A stretch of DNA of 64,000 bases from Malurus cyaneus samueli (lineage: Eukaryota > Chordata > Aves > Passeriformes > Maluridae), in contig CM019217.1 of NCBI GenBank assembly GCA_009741485.1, positions 39,351,500-39,415,499 of the forward strand. The letters are read 5' to 3'. The position numbers were made by a program, and so were the translations under genes. Shown piece by piece: positions 23,472 to 36,216 of this stretch. Within the stretch, counting starts at the first letter, position 1. Each line of letters begins with the position of its first letter. The notes under the pieces were generated by a model. It was not told the origin of the DNA, did no database searches, and worked only from the letters and a program-made list of their open reading frames with translations.

Positions 23472-26400
23472 ACAGAGATTTTTTTTTTTTCACCAGACAG
23501 GCAAAAAATGGTGTAAGATCCTAACAAAGGCAGTCTAGAACTTTCCACCTACACACACCAAAGTAGGCATTTTAAACTTTTTAAAAATAAAAGAAGAAAT
23601 TTAGAGATGAAAACCAGATGCCTATAAACCAGATCAAGAAGCTGGCCAACATCTCCCTACTCTAAACGAAAGTCAAGTTTTGCCACCTTCACTGGTTGGT
23701 TATACTGCACTCTGATTTTCAGCCTCAAGTGGCTTTTAAGTGTCCAGTTTCCTGTAAACACAAGCAATAGTGCAGAACTGATACAGATTGTCTCTGAAAT
23801 ACAAATTTTCCAAACATTATATTATTCACTAACAGCAAAAGTATTATTTTATTCTTTTCTCTGAGCTAGAGAAACATGAAGACAGCAACCTTTTCTACCT
23901 CCAGGGAATGCCCTAAAATCCACGGCACTGTGTAGGAGCAGCAGACCTGATTTAGTACATCTTTTTTTGTGTGTGCAGGTTCATCACAGTTAGACAGCAG
24001 GGAGAAAGAGACATGACAGAGATGGAGTAGAAAAGTGCCATTCATTTCTGACATTTCAGAAACAGGAATCTGCCAGCAAACTTGCATTAGGATTTCTTAA
24101 TTATTTCTTTGTTCACTTGCTCCTTGTAAGCTGGCTTTAAATTTGGACTTGAGCACTGAGCCTTAGGTTACAATATAACCTCCTACTGACACTATCTCTT
24201 GGTCACTGAGGAAACTTGTCTTCTGACCATGCTCAGATGGCTATTTTGCATGATTTTGAAAACACTCACTTCTAAGACCCTCTAATTACAAATGGAAAAA
24301 CTCAGTGAACAATCTACAAGTTTGACAGTCAATGATATTTTTTTAATTCTTATTAATGTTTGAATACAAGACTCACAATGTAGCTGTTTTAAAAGCACTT
24401 GAGAACAAGCAAGAATAAATTTACACTGTGAAATAAACCATATAGAAGTTTTTATACTAAGCTTTAGAGTAATGACCTTTTATGTTTACTATCCTCTATA
24501 AATTCTGTAACAAGCATTCTGTAAAACAAAGCCAAAAGCTCGTTTAAGGAAATGTACTGCTTCCATATGACAGTGTTGTGTTGGTGCAAAAGCCAGATGT
24601 TCTGACACAACATCAAACAACCCTGCAAACTTCTCCTCAAAGTGCCCTGTAAACTCCCTCTTGTAAGCTGGACAACTTCTGAAAACCTTTGCAGTATCAG
24701 TGCCCTTGCATCGAAGCGCCAGTGTACAAATCAATACTAATTTAATCCATTGGTTTAAAAAAAAAAAATCCATGTAAATGCTTAAAATTTACAGATGTAT
24801 GATATATATTAGAAACTACTTATGAGCCAGCTCTTCATGCATTAACCAAATAACTGGATAACAGAAAATAAAAAGAAATTAATCGATTTCTTGAATAAAA
24901 ACAGTTGGTCAGCTTTATTGCTCACTACTATCTTTGTTATAAAGCAAATGAGAAGTAGATCTGGAAAACTGCTGGTAGACTTCTACCTCCTGACTAATAA
25001 ATGTGATTAAACTAAAGAAACTGTCAGATGTTACAAAACAGTTTATTTTTGACAGTAGCAAAATAATGCAGTGTCAACTAATGTATGCCCATGTTTAAGC
25101 TACAAATTTTTGCTGGCAGACCTGGATTGCTCAGAGGCAACAGGAGAAGTGGACCTTAGTTTAGCAGGTGCCTTTTAAATACTCTTCTTCAGGCCCAGTT
25201 ATGGTGACTGAATGTTGTGCCTTTACTACTGGGGCAGTTTCTTCCACTTAGAGAATGTGTTTTAACTCTACCCAAATGAAAGCACAGTTATTAAAACACA
25301 TTTATATTCACAAAAGTTGTTATAACATGCATTCTTAGTAAATACTTGCTTGGAAAAAGAGATCTAATTCATGTGTAAAGAGGTTCTATGGTTCTAAATA
25401 AGACCCATGAGTTGGTTTTAGTTTTTCACCAAAGATAGCCCTGCAAAGATCCAATGCTCATAATGCACATTAAAAAAGTGACAGAAACTTAAACAAAGTT
25501 TATGCAGGAGAAGAGTCTGACCACACAAGAATTTGAATATAACAATAGCCACTTGTTTATTTGAAAAGACCCCTTTCAAATGTTGGCTGTAGTAATCACC
25601 AAAAGAAAAATTCTATTTAGTCATCAAAGGCCGTAATGAAAAACAATCATGCAGAACATGAGTGTTCTACATTTGAGTTCAGTTTCCTCTGTAAAATCAT
25701 ACTAGATGTAAGTTTTTTAAAGAAAAGGCAGGATTTATCTATCTTTTCTCAAGATTTATTAATTCATTAAGTGAAAATTTCAAATAAGACTTTTCCTCAA
25801 AACCTCTCATTAGAAGTTAGGAACAGCTGATTCAACAAGAACAAAAGAGACTTAATTTTGCTATCCAAGAAATACCACACACAATGTAAAATATCTGTAG
25901 AATATCTTCACCACTTACTAGCCCAAGCACTTATCAAGATGTACCAAGCAGCATGGAGTTATCACTAGAAATGTGTCATCACATCAAATAATTATCTATA
26001 ATGCCTGAAATATTTTCCAGTAGAGCGCTGCATGTTGAGGAATAACGTGCATTATTTACCAGTATCCATAACAATAAACTGCCTTTTGAAACTGGGAGAA
26101 GGTCTGAGCCTCATAAAATAGGACATTCCTAATTACATCCACCTCCAAGGCAGGGTCACAAGAATAAGTCCCTGAGGCAGGAGCAAGACAAGACCTTTCT
26201 GTTCCAATTGCCCTTTCACATCAATCTATCAGAAAGGAAAAAGTTAGTCTTTTCTGACCTACATTCTAAGGCCCTTCAGTCTGACTTGGAAAATAACTTG
26301 AAATCATGGGTTTGCACTCAGGAATATGCAGCAATTTAATTAAAGCTAGTTGTCTCTTATAAGAATTATTTGTTTATATGGTATTAGATCAAACAAGAGC

Positions 26401-29400
26401 TAAACATGGAAAACATCCAGGCCCTTCATGAACAATATCTCTGCAAACAATTTTAAAATCTCTTTCTTCTACCTAGCTGCTCCTTGGTTACAACTTGCAA
26501 ACTCAGCTTCTGTATTGAAATACAAAAAGATGAAAACTCCCACCGATAGTTTCACAGTCGTCATCCAACTGAACACTACTCACCAGCCTTGCCCATGACT
26601 GCTTTTGGATGCACCTGTGATCAATGTTGGGATTCTACTGCAGAGTCACAGAAATTTCAAGAGAAAATTGGAGAAGGATGAAAAATAATACCATCTTCTT
26701 TAGCCTAGACTGGATGTCGGATTGACATTAACAAAGCAATAAAATAAAATCCCCTGCCTGCCCATCTTTCTAATTAAGCTTATTGTGATAACAGGCTGAA
26801 AGATACTTCTAAGGAAAAATATTTCTTTGGATAGAAACAAGTGCAGAATCTTTGAGACCATTAGAAGAATGACAGGAGAGCACAACTGGGAGAAACTGCC
26901 CAGGGAAGCAAAGACGTTCTAAAAATTATGATGTGCAAACAGCAGCCTGAAAAGTTTATAGACAAAGGCAAAAACCGAGATGCTGTAGACAAAGAATGGA
27001 GAAAAGGACAGTGGATATATTCTACAGGTGAAAGGCAAGTAATTAATATTGAGAATAACCAAGGTGCTCTATGCTTAATGGTTAGGTATTTAGGGGTTGG
27101 GGGAATTTTCCCATCTGGTTTGGGTTTGGTTTTTTCTTCATCTAGTGAACTTCAGTAGCCTGGTTTAGGGGCTTTGTTGCAATTGGCTCTGCAAGAAAAA
27201 AATTCCATACTTTATGCCTTTTGTTTCCAGAGACTTTCTCTTAATTCTTTCTGGTCCAAATTATATTGAGGTCACTTTCTCAGAAGCACAATGTTGAGAT
27301 CCTAATGCTAAATGGAAAGTCTAATGGCTTCACTGAATAATTTATAATGTCTTAATCCCCTTTTAAAGTTAGAAATATGTTTTTAAATCCTGAAAGTACC
27401 AATTGGTAGCCCGGCAGAAAATAAACCAGAGTCCTGTTGCAACAGGTATTTTGCAGGAGAGCTGCTACTGATTTTATTCTATGTCCTAAATGCAAAACAG
27501 CTTAGAGACACAATAAACTTCCCATAAGTATAATTTATAGGAAGTATCTCTATTCAGTAAGAGATAAAGCATATTTAAATAATACATAAGTTCAACAAGT
27601 TTTTTCCAGACACATCTTATTCAAATTTAAATTTTAGACAGATTTAAAATAATAACTTGAGTGGAAAGTAAATGTTTTCATCTGGGCATCAGTGCAAATT
27701 TAATGGTCCCTTTGGGTTTGCTAATAATGACAGCAGGTTTTTGTTGTTGTTGTTTTCTTGACTGGATCAAAGCCAAGTTGCATTTTTTAAGAAACTGTGG
27801 GGTTTTTTTCTTGTTCTGTAACAAAAATTTTTCCCATCTGGGACAAAAAGCCACAAAAAATATTGTATACATTAACGTCAAATTCAAGGGCAAATACACA
27901 AGATAAAATTGTTAGAGTAATAATGTATGTAAAACCATCAAAGCTAAGGAGCAGATAGCACACAAAGTCACTCCTCAGGTTTTCCTTTGCAATTCCATGC
28001 CTGTACCACACTAACATATTCGCAGCAAGCTGCAAAAACAATTTCCAGTTATAAGGCAAAGATTTAGGATGTGATACAGCTGCACTATAGGGGGAACTTT
28101 TTGTTCTGTTACAGTTCAGGAGTAAAACCCAGCTCTCAACTCGAGTGGATATCCCATGAGCTTCAGAAGGAATTGTACCTGCTGATGCCAAAGCTTCCTA
28201 TGGCCAGGGACACGATGCACGTCAGAGAAGCAATTGTAACTATGAATCAAAAAACCCCGGGGAACCCCAGCTGAATGCACTGGGCAGGAAGGAACTCTGT
28301 TGGAAAGTTCTTAAAGGGAAACATTAAACCAGTTAAATCATAACACTTGCTACATTCTCCAGTGGTAGCTAAGGTAATAAAATAATTTATTTTTAAAATA
28401 ACGAACCAAACCTTTTCTTATGTCAATGTACTTCCAGCCTTAAAAATGTTTGTTTGAGCACATTTACTTTTATGAAAGCAAATTATGTCTGATGTCCTAT
28501 TGAAGCATTTGATAAGATTCCTGTCTGCAGCAAAATGGCTCTCTCCTTTACATTAGCTTTTTTTTGCAGAAGACCGCATATCTCCTACAGTTGGGAAAGG
28601 AGTTACTGGCTTCAGTTTTCTCATAGTCCAGCCCTAGGTGCAGATCATTGCCCATGCTGGCAATGTTTCTGGTTACAGGTAAATTTCTGTGATAGGATTC
28701 TGGCCATGTTCAGGAAAGTCCATATTCAGAGTATAATTCCACAATATGGTATCTCCAGCAACAGAAGTCCTGTAACCATTTCCCAAGTTAAACCCATCAA
28801 TTCCCCTTCAGATATTCATTTCCTTCTGTCCTACAACTTTCTGCGCCTTGTCTATGATCGAGCAGCAGCACATAACACCATGCTTTGTAAAACGTGTGAC
28901 TGACATGGCACAGAAACGACAATGATGTGTGAGTGCAGCTGCAAGGAGCATTCAGAAATTATAACCAATCACAGATCCTACTTGGGCAAGCAGCAGTTTT
29001 CAAGCCATCCACAGAACACAAAGCACCACTAGAGGTAAAAGGCTGTGGATCTATCAGCCATCACACTCGCAGGCTGCACACAGAGACAGCCAAAGCTGTG
29101 CATGGCACACAGCCACCTGCGCTGCCTTAAACTCCTCAGTGAACATTTACAAGCAATGGAGAATATTCTCTTTAGGTTGCTTCTCTTCTGTGACAGCCAC
29201 TTTGAGGTTTTCTGCCTATCAGCTGATGACACTCCCACTGTCCAATTCCATTCTTATATTCATCATGAAAAGATCTGTTCCTTAATAACTGAATATAAAT
29301 GGCTCTACCTGCTTAGGCTTCTTAATATGTTGTCTTCATCTAAAACTTTCCATTTCTTTACCTCAGAAAAATACAAACAAATTTATCAGACAAAATTAGG

Positions 29401-30080
29401 AAAAGAGCTATTTCAGTTTTATTTCTGGTGGTAAAGCATGAGCCATGAGGGATTACAGAGTACATCTCAGTGCCTCAAAAAGGCATGGCAGGTAGTCATG
29501 AAAAGAAGCCTTTTACAGTAGAAATAAGGTTTAGCAGTAGTTCTTCATGCTGAATAGAGGCTCAATGGCAAGAACATCCTTTTATTATAAAATATAAGTA
29601 GGTCAGGACCTAAGAGCAAAATAGCAGGGATATTTCTGGCTGAAATGACTAGAAAAGGGAGAGGAGACTCCTGTGGCATGGATATTTCTGAAGTTCTTTT
29701 ATTTTATTCAGTAGTACAATAAACATTGTAAATTTTTTTTTTTCCTGACTGAAAGGCAATAAATAGAACTCGTGATCTTGGATCCCATTTATTTCTTCTA
29801 CAGAAGATTTCACATCCAGTCTAACAACTCATGGCAGAAATTAATATAATTTGTGTAAAATGCTACCCCTAGAAAGGGTATTCATATGGGCTGAATCCAA
29901 TAAAAATATACTGCTGTCTAAGCAGTGATATATTTGAGCAGCTGTATAATGCACTGGGACATGTTTGATCACTGACTTTAAGGATGTTATGGCAAAACTT
30001 CAATTAAATACAGTGACTTCATCTCAATCTTTGCCAATTTAGCACTTCCACAACTTTTATTAGGGGTTTGTGATCTGACA
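23472..30080. other. Unannotated stretch with the window's longest open frames
   Basis: The longest open frames of the window lie here: a minus frame of 134 codons (27787-28191), and plus frames of 122 (28535-28903) and 129 codons (29045-29434). None shows a signal peptide, conserved cysteine pattern, repeat or catalytic motif that I recognise. At about 62 percent A+T, stops arise about every 15 codons, so one or so frame of 130 codons is expected by chance in 64 kb. A 94-codon minus frame at 24.5-24.8 kb was also inspected without identification. No interspersed repeat was firmly recognised in these 6.6 kb. Confidence 0.5.
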
Positions 30081-30124
30081 TCTGCTAACCAGTGGAACTC
30101 AATCTGCTGCCCGGTGGAACTCAA
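30081..30124. repeat. 22-bp tandem duplication
   Basis: Two adjacent 22-bp units (30081-30102 and 30103-30124) both begin TCTGCT and end GTGGAACTCAA. They differ at three internal positions. This is a local duplication that has since diverged slightly. Confidence 0.95.
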
Positions 30125-33100
30125 TGTCTCAGTTCTGAAATGAGGTAGGAATTCTCCAGCTTCTGACCAAAGAAATCAAATTTCCCCATCCCCCCACCTC
30201 TGAAATATTCCTAGAACAGAATAATACCTTAATATGAAAATTATTAAAAGATGATCAAGTACAGAGAAGTTAATGAAACTGACCTATCCAACTCATCAAC
30301 CCTTCAACCATGTGAAGCAATATCCCTCGGTGGATGGGATAGTACGTTTTGTAGCTCTCAATAAAATTTCCTTAGAATAACTTCTCCTAAAAAAGAAAGA
30401 GATAGATAGAATCTGGCACTAGACTAAAGGATAACACCCTAATAACTTAGAAGGTTTGTGACAAAATCCCAAACAAACATTATTGGTTTCTCATATGACC
30501 CTGTTAGCTCCTTTAATGTTTTTGAGAGTTAGTTTCTTAGTTATTGATAAAGGGTTTGTGAGTGAAAGAGATACTGTTTTATTCTCCCCTCTTCCACAGG
30601 AGGTAAGCTTTAAAATAGTTTTAAAATGTAAATCTATTATATAAATATTTGATTATTGCTTCTTAGTTCCAAATACAGAATATAAATTGATTATATTTTG
30701 CATTGATAATTCTTAATTTTACTACCTGCATTTAGAAATTGAAGTCCTTCTTTTTTTTTCTTTTGTTGTTTAAATATTTTCTGATTGTCTTGGAATGAAT
30801 CTGGGTTTAAGTTTCTTTTAGTCAGACACATTTTTAAACTTCTAAGTTATATTCATTAACATTAATTGTTTAAATTAATCATAACAGTTGTTTTATTTTG
30901 TCTTCTATTTTGTAGTACGGTTCTAACACATAGAACCAGACTATTTTCTGCCCAGCATCATTTCTTTATGTCTTTTTGTGCTTCCAATGGATTGTCTAAT
31001 TGGATGCCAGTTTCTATGAATATTTTCTTTTTGAATTTGTGGTCCTTGTCACTTTCAGCAACACGGCATTAAATTTTGGGAAAATGTTACTTTTAAAGTT
31101 CCAAAGACATGAACTGATTTGGATGAAATGCAGTCACTAGCACCTGCTTGACTGCTACTTCCAAGTCAGTGATTAACTCTTTTCCAGTTTCCTGAGTAAG
31201 GTCAAGTATTTGGTAGCACCCTGGTGGACACCAATTTACTGAATATCAGTAACTGTGCTAGCAGAATAGTCAAGAAAAATGGGCTTCTAGTCAATAAGAA
31301 CCTAATAAATCACCTACTAATTCACTACTCAGAGGGGTTAGCTGAAAATTTTCCCAGAATAAAAAAAAATTGTGAATTATTTTAAAAACCAACCAATTAA
31401 CCATAAAACCCCCCAACCAATCCTAAAAAAGAAAACAGCTTTCCAGGATTAAAGTGTCTTACTCTGAAGAATTAAGGGACACTGGATTCAGGATAGGGCC
31501 CAAGAAAACCATTGCCCAGGTTACTCTTGGTCTCTGGCTCTTGAGCGGCCCAGGCATTCCTTCCTCCCTGCTTTTCTTTGATATTCTACAGGTTATTTCA
31601 CTCAAGGCTATCTGTTGCAGAGCTACGATTCGGAATATGAAAAATCCAAGACTAGCCTGAAGTTCTGTATCTCTGGTGGGCAAGGATTCTTGCATGACTG
31701 TGGATATGATGCAAATTCTCCTTGAATGAGGTCACTCAGCATCTGAAGTGAAAGATTTCAGGACTTCCTACTGCCCATTGAAAAGTTCACAGAGATAAAC
31801 CAGACAAGCATGCCAGTTTAATAAAAATACTGCAGCAGGTAGCCAGAGCATATAACAACTTTCCTTTAGTGAAGACCATGCATGCTAGATGCTTTCAAAA
31901 TAAAGTTTTCTTGGAATTGCTGGCTAATTTCAAGCAGATATTTAGCAAAATCATGGCATCCATACAGTTCAATCTAAAAACATCTGGGCAAAATTTTAAT
32001 GAAAATTAGAAGATTCAAAAATCTACTTTGCACCTCTCAACATGAGGCAAGATCCAAGAGGCTTGCTTTTCCCCTCTAGACATCGGTAGATATTTCAGAA
32101 TAATTTTTTCCTATTTTCTAGTTACCTTTTCAGTGCCCATTCTTAAGCAGAAAACCTTGAGACACATGCTTTAAATACCAACAGCCAATCAATCTCCAGT
32201 TTACTGCAAAACATAGCTCTGAGTTATCTGCTTGTAGCCTCAAAGGCCAGAAGCTCTGCTGTTCATTGCTCAGTTGGAGGCAGATTTTAAGGCTAGATAA
32301 AATACAATCCATGGAAAATCTTTTTTAGTAACCTGGATAAAGTTATATTATCACCTTTTAAGTCTTGGTTTTGTGCTTCATAACCTGATCATGTGTTAGA
32401 CTGGCATGATGTGGGGCATAACTGCTATAAAAATGTAATTCATTAGGAGTTTAAGACTCCTTTCCTGTATAGAGCAAGAAAAACCCAGACATTTCTGATT
32501 GGGAAAGATGACCACCTATTTCATGCAAAATATAAACACCTGAGTAGCATTAAACTTGAATATTTAACGTAGAAGTGCCAGCAATTTAGTCTTGAAATAA
32601 TCATATACATGCTTATTATTTACAGAAAGCTAGTGCAAAAATAATTCTGTATTATTTCAGATACGTAGGCACACTTTTTCCTGAGACATCTGCATTGACA
32701 AATGAATTTTTACATTTGTGTTTTAACTGTTAGATAGCAAACTGAGATTTAAGTCTTTGCTGAGATAAGCTGACATGTGAATCTGAGTCTTTACATCTGC
32801 AATTCATTTATGGGGCCTCAGATTTTCAAGGGAGAACTATTCAGGGAAAAACTGCCTGAAAAACATTCTTCAGGCAATCATTTCAGTTCCTTGGGAATAC
32901 ATAAATGATACCATAATGTTCAGATATTATTGCTCAGATGGCCTAGAATACTGATCCAGCATGTAAGGCTTTACAGTAAAGAGAAGAGTTATTGTCTGTC
33001 TGACCTAGAAGCAGAAGCTCCTTTAAACTGAGTAGACTTTAAAAATTCTCTTTTACCAAATTACACAAACACAGATGGCTTCTGGATAGTGAACAACAGC

Positions 33101-34671
33101 CAAGGAATATTGTACTCAGGGACTTCAGCGTGGGGTGGAGTTAAAGTATACAGAATACTGCTTTTGCACTGTAGTGGAGCTGGCTCTGCCTCAGAAGGTG
33201 GCCCTGGTGAATTCTGCAGGAAGAGATAAAGTTTAGTTGTATTGAAATTCTGTGAAAGATGTTACCATTTTGCATGAGATTTATGGCTGCTTTCAAATTT
33301 TCATCCATATGTCTTAAAAATCCAATGGAGAGGCCATAAATGTCAGTAACATTTTCATTTCTGAATATCTTAAGGAAGACTTTTAGTGAAAACGAAGCAT
33401 AATGTAAGTGGTCAATATTGACCACTCCACAGTCATTTGCCATTTAAGTTCATAATAATATGCTACATTTCTAATATTCTACATTGCAATACCTAACCGT
33501 GGACAGAATTTTGTTAAGACTAGCTATGAGGCAGCTTTAGAAACTAAACTGAAAGAAACCAAAAAAATTGCCAGGCTAAATGAGCAAAATAATGCCATGG
33601 TAAACAAATCACAAAAGGCCTGATTCCTTGGAGAAAATAATTTGCATTTTGTGAAACAAAATAAGAAACTGAAAAAAGCTTTTCTCATCGCAACTAGGCA
33701 GCTAACACCACTTCAAAAGCTGTATTAAGTGTCAGTACCACATTAATAGGCTGCTTTAAAAGAGACATGGACAAATGATACAGTTCCTTGTGGTCTTCTC
33801 TTGTCAGAAATAAAGAAGTGTGTCTTCAAAATTTTTGAGACTGTCTAGCAGAAATAAATTTCAATTATTTATCTCTTTGTTCTGTCCTGCTATGAAGTCA
33901 AATATAATTTATTTCATGGCTCATAATCCATTGCTCAGCTAAATTTTCCATCATGGGAATAATTTAATTTCTTGGGTATTCTATGTTACAACAGATTTAA
34001 TTTGACTGTGAGATTCTTCAGTGGCAACAAGAATAAAACCTGTTCATAGCTGCTAGTGACAGGCAGTAAAGGTAGGTCAGATGAGCAGCTTGGAGTCGAT
34101 TTCTATAACTTAGTTGATAAAAATGGAGCAACTTTACTGAGAGGTCACTGCTGAGTACTTTCTGATCTTTGAAGAATTGAATCTGACAACCCTGACAAGG
34201 TGACCAAGTTAAACTCATACCTAATGATATTAAAATGGTTCCTGTTCATCTACAACTCATCAAGTTATTACAAAACAATTTAGAAAATACTCACAAATTT
34301 TAAAGCTAGGTACTTTTCAAACAACAGTTTGCAAGAAATTACAAAACATTGAACACAAATGTTTAAATATCAGACTTATAAACTTTCTTTGTACTCCCTT
34401 TGCTTTGATACTAGCTAAAATAAAATGAGTAATGTTCATATTTCCCTCTTCCCTTTTTCCTCAAGATGTCTTCATACTTTCAGTACACAATGGCAAAGTT
34501 TCAAAAGTGGGGTGGTGTTTTTTACTTTTTCCCATAATTATTTTTCTAAGCTTGGCAAAGTTTTGAAAAGTCAAAATAAAAGGCAACGTATACACAACAG
34601 TCCCAGATAACATAATTCTTTTTTTTTTATAATGAGGGAATAAAGGGAAAACAAAAGTTAAAACTGAAAAC
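30125..34671. other. Unannotated stretch, no supported gene
   Basis: AT-rich sequence. A 100-codon minus frame at 33141-33443 and overlapping frames on both strands at about 31.46-31.70 kb match nothing I recognise. No repeat ends, tRNA boxes or CpG clusters were seen. Confidence 0.5.
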
Positions 34672-34696
34672 ACAGGGCTTAAAAAAAAAGCCCTGT
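34672..34696. repeat. Perfect 9-bp stem with A-loop
   Basis: ACAGGGCTT (34672-34680) and AAGCCCTGT (34688-34696) are exact complements around seven A. Read on the minus strand, the fold is followed by AT-rich DNA rather than a clean U tract. No transcription unit is visible beside it. Confidence 0.85.
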
Positions 34697-35410
34697 ATGT
34701 TCTACCATAGTTTCCCATTAAAAATATAGAATTAAAAGTGGTATTTATCAAGATATTTCAAAAAAATAAGCCTATATTATTGCATGAGAAAATTAAGCTG
34801 CTTTTTCAGCTAGATCTAATTTAGCCTGAATCATTCCTTATGTATTTCTATCAGGGAAATATTCCTGAGTTGCTATGAAAACCAACCACATACAGCAGTG
34901 AAATTGAAAATTATGACTGTATCAGTGTCAAAATGCAATGCTAATCTGTGACGAAGATACCAGTCAATCAGGTAGTTAATCAAATTGAGTGCTTGATCCT
35001 TTCACCATTTGAATTTTAGTTCTCACTTACTTAACTAATGATAAGATGAAAGGAGACCAAATAATATTTCCTTAACTCCAATAGTTTAACTTCCCTCTAG
35101 TCGTACATAAAATATTCTCTATTTTAATTCTAAGGGCAGCACATTTATGGCACTTCCTCACCTTTAGGCCCCCGCACCAGCTGCATGAGTGGCAATTAAG
35201 AAAATATCCATTCTTCAGCCTGGAAACTGAACACAAGCATCTACCAGGCATTTGAATTTCCAGTGCCAAATGCCATCGTGCCTTTTTTACAGGAATCCAG
35301 TACAGAACTTCAGTTTGTGACCAGTCTACTCTGCAATGAAAGGTTTATGCTGGGATTTGTCCAAAGGAGAGAGCATGGGATTTTGACACTTAATCTGCTG
35401 TGACACCCCA
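34697..35410. other. Unannotated stretch, no supported gene
   Basis: Nothing recognisable. A 65-codon minus frame at about 35.1-35.3 kb has no known motif. Confidence 0.5.
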
Positions 35411-35459
35411 TACAGATGTGTTGCCTTCACACCATTACAGATGTGTTGCCTTCACACCA
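35411..35459. repeat. 25-bp tandem duplication, exact
   Basis: Two 24-bp blocks starting TACAGATGTGTTGCC (35411-35434 and 35436-35459) are identical and separated by one T, giving a period of 25. The perfect identity in unconstrained-looking DNA suggests a recent duplication, possibly polymorphic. Confidence 0.96.
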
Positions 35460-36191
35460 AACAGCATTATTTTCTGTTTGAACATCACAAGTACCCAAGT
35501 GTGTATGCATAAAAATTATATATGCCTTACCCTAAAGATGCTGTAATGTAGATAATTTTTGGTGTAAATCATTTCAAATTTGTCAAGGTATAATTAAAGC
35601 TGTGTTGGGGGAATAAAACAAGACCTTTCATAGTCATGAAATGAGCTGATAATAATCAAGAAAAGCAAAAGACCATCCTATCTTTCCAGTCTAGGCCCAA
35701 ATTGAAGTAACACTCCTTTTTCTTTCTGTCCAGAATTCTGTCATTAAAAATGAGAACTGTATTAAAAGAGGACAGCACTTACCCTCATTTGTACAGCAGA
35801 TGTAAATTTAAAAACTATTATTGCTATAGGGCACAGAGCCACCAGCATCTCTGGAACTATTTATGGAGAATAAAAGAGGAAGACTAAGCTGCTATCCACC
35901 TCTTCTGCTCAAACATTTATCAAATGATGAGCTAACTGCCAAGATATGCTTGTCTTCCCTGCAGCAGATATGGAGAAAATTGTGTTTTCCAAGTGCACGA
36001 GCTACAGAGGAGTCTCAGCTGTCCCAGCAGGCTGCTGTGCTCTTCTCCGTGGCAGTGCTTAACTCATCTCTGCAAAGGAAAACACTAACATTCTCCACAC
36101 AGAAATGCTGACATCTTCACCCACCATTTCTAAGCACGGCAGCAAAGTCTGGTGATGACAGCTCCACATTTTCTGACAGAATGTTTTTCTG
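35460..36191. other. Unannotated stretch upstream of an A-tract
   Basis: An 82-codon plus frame (35863-36111) lies within 100 bases of the A25 tract. I considered whether this is a processed pseudogene. No family match is recognisable, no polyadenylation signal lies close before the tract, and no target-site duplication was found. Confidence 0.4.
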
Positions 36192-36216
36192 AAAAAAAAA
36201 AAAAAAAAAAAAAAAA
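36192..36216 (+). repeat. A25 homopolymer
   Basis: Twenty-five uninterrupted A. It may be the tail of an unrecognised retrotransposed sequence on the plus strand or a simple slippage expansion. The bases just after it (GCCAGTTCC) were not found repeated upstream in the preceding few hundred bases. Confidence 0.97.

Noticed and set aside
24489..24773. 94-codon minus-strand frame, considered as a transposase remnant
   Set aside because: No catalytic triad, zinc finger or terminal inverted repeats could be identified, and the resemblance was too vague to name a family.
26100..26170. Second MIR-like segment (CTGAGCCTCATAAAAT, then CAGGGTCACAAGAATAAGT)
   Set aside because: The blocks are in MIR order but match too loosely to claim without an alignment.
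33141..33443. 100-codon minus-strand frame that looked somewhat protein-like
   Set aside because: No family motif is recognised, no partner exons or splice sites are visible, and a frame of this length is expected several times by chance in this window.
35863..36216. Processed pseudogene ending in the A25 tract
   Set aside because: The peptide is not recognised, no AATAAA lies close before the tract and no target-site duplication was found.
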